From positions 1 through 5,725 of the forward strand of contig CAJUIM010000161.1 in the NCBI GenBank assembly GCA_910586275.1: DNA of 5,725 nt, read 5' to 3'. The position numbers and the translations under genes were made by a program. Shown here piece by piece: positions 5,343 through 5,725 of the stretch. This stretch comes from an uncultured Lachnospiraceae bacterium. GTDB lineage: Bacteria; Bacillota; Clostridia; Lachnospirales; Lachnospiraceae. The first letter of the stretch is position 1. The number at the start of each line of letters is the position of its first letter. The notes beneath the pieces were generated by a model that worked only from the letters and a program-made list of their open reading frames with translations, made no database searches and had not been told where the DNA came from.

Positions 5343-5725
5343 ATGTATATACCTGTTAAATGGAAAGACCATATTGTACAATTCATGCGCCGTTTCATGA
5401 TGACGAATGGGGAGGGGCCGGGGCTTGTCTACTTGACCCCATCCCCCGGAGAAATTGAGCAGCAAGGAACGCCGCAAAGCGCAAGAAATTTCGGCCACAT
5501 GGATTTAGGGATTCTGGAGGGGCAGCTTGTCGCTAACCTTATGTTTACGACAGGACGGCAGCAGGCCGGAGTGATCGAAAGCCTTACCGGGCAGCAGTTT
5601 GATGTGACACTTTCCAATTCCCGGAAATACCCGGCCACAAACGCAATCGCAACCGTGGCACTTACAAAATACCTCAACAATACGGATTATCAGCTTCACT
5701 ATAAGATATTGGAGTGTTCCGGCGG
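5343..5725 (+). CDS. Phage structural protein, probable tail appendage component (N-terminal part)
   Basis: An open frame starts at ATG 5343 and runs without a stop to the window edge: 127 whole codons plus two bases, so the 3' end is missing. The N-terminus has 'VKWKDHIVQFMRRF' (5-18), then 'LVYLTPSPGEIEQQGTPQSARNFGHMDLGI' split over residues 28-57. The 'P-PG-I-Q-GTP-SA-N---M--GI' pattern is one I associate with structural proteins encoded near the baseplate genes of Firmicutes phages. Residues 86-125 (FDVTLSNSRKYPATNAIATV and then LNNTDYQLHYKILEC) resemble the 'V-LTNS-KYPFN----TV-L----NTDY-V---V' beta region of the same kind of protein. A role in a tail fibre, collar or distal appendage is likely from position after the gpI-like gene. 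Exact function is unknown, and whether a receptor-binding part follows cannot be seen. Confidence 0.72.
   Translation, partial: MYIPVKWKDHIVQFMRRFMMTNGEGPGLVYLTPSPGEIEQQGTPQSARNFGHMDLGILEGQLVANLMFTTGRQQAGVIESLTGQQFDVTLSNSRKYPATNAIATVALTKYLNNTDYQLHYKILECSG

Noticed and set aside
1..5725. Frequent CCGG and GGCACGG words throughout
   Set aside because: They mostly fall in frame as GGC-ACG (Gly-Thr), CGG and CCG codons and are spread over all genes, so codon preference explains them better than a regulatory or restriction-related signal.

Overview
The window is a compact, entirely plus-strand stretch of a contractile-tail (myovirus-type, P2-like) morphogenesis module. It is almost fully coding. 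Gaps between genes are 4 to 23 bases, and two junctions overlap. GGAGG-type Shine-Dalgarno sites, codon use and protein relatedness suggest a Gram-positive host of the Clostridia, most likely a Lachnospiraceae-type gut bacterium. That placement is inference from style, not a database match. No integrase, capsid, lysis or host gene is in view, so the sequence alone cannot say whether this is a free phage, a prophage or a phage-tail-like particle.

Layout: the last 49 codons of a tape measure protein (1-150); a tail protein X / LysM-like protein (163-360); a gpD-type hub with a C-terminal LysM domain (365-1591); a gpV-type spike (1605-2099); a GpU-like tail protein (2115-2504); a gpW/gp25-type wedge or sheath initiator (2517-2828); a gpJ/gp47-type wedge protein (2818-3975); a gpI-type wedge protein with a long repeat-bearing C-terminus (3968-4990); a small unrecognised protein (5011-5319); and the start of a structural protein probably belonging to the tail appendage (5343 to the window end).

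Together these make the distal end of a contractile tail. The tape measure sets tail length. Hub (D) and spike (V) form the central puncturing device, with LysM-like domains probably helping to hold the hub to its neighbours. GpW/gp25, J and I form the wedges that start sheath assembly and connect to host-recognition parts. Those parts begin at about 4990. No promoter or terminator is visible, so transcription presumably runs through from upstream as one late operon.

No wholly new system is apparent. The points most worth a second look are the tandem repeats appended to the gpI homologue, the two related LysM-like domains in adjacent genes, the spike with a single histidine near its tip, and the repeated ribosome-binding leader that marks the move from core baseplate to appendage genes.
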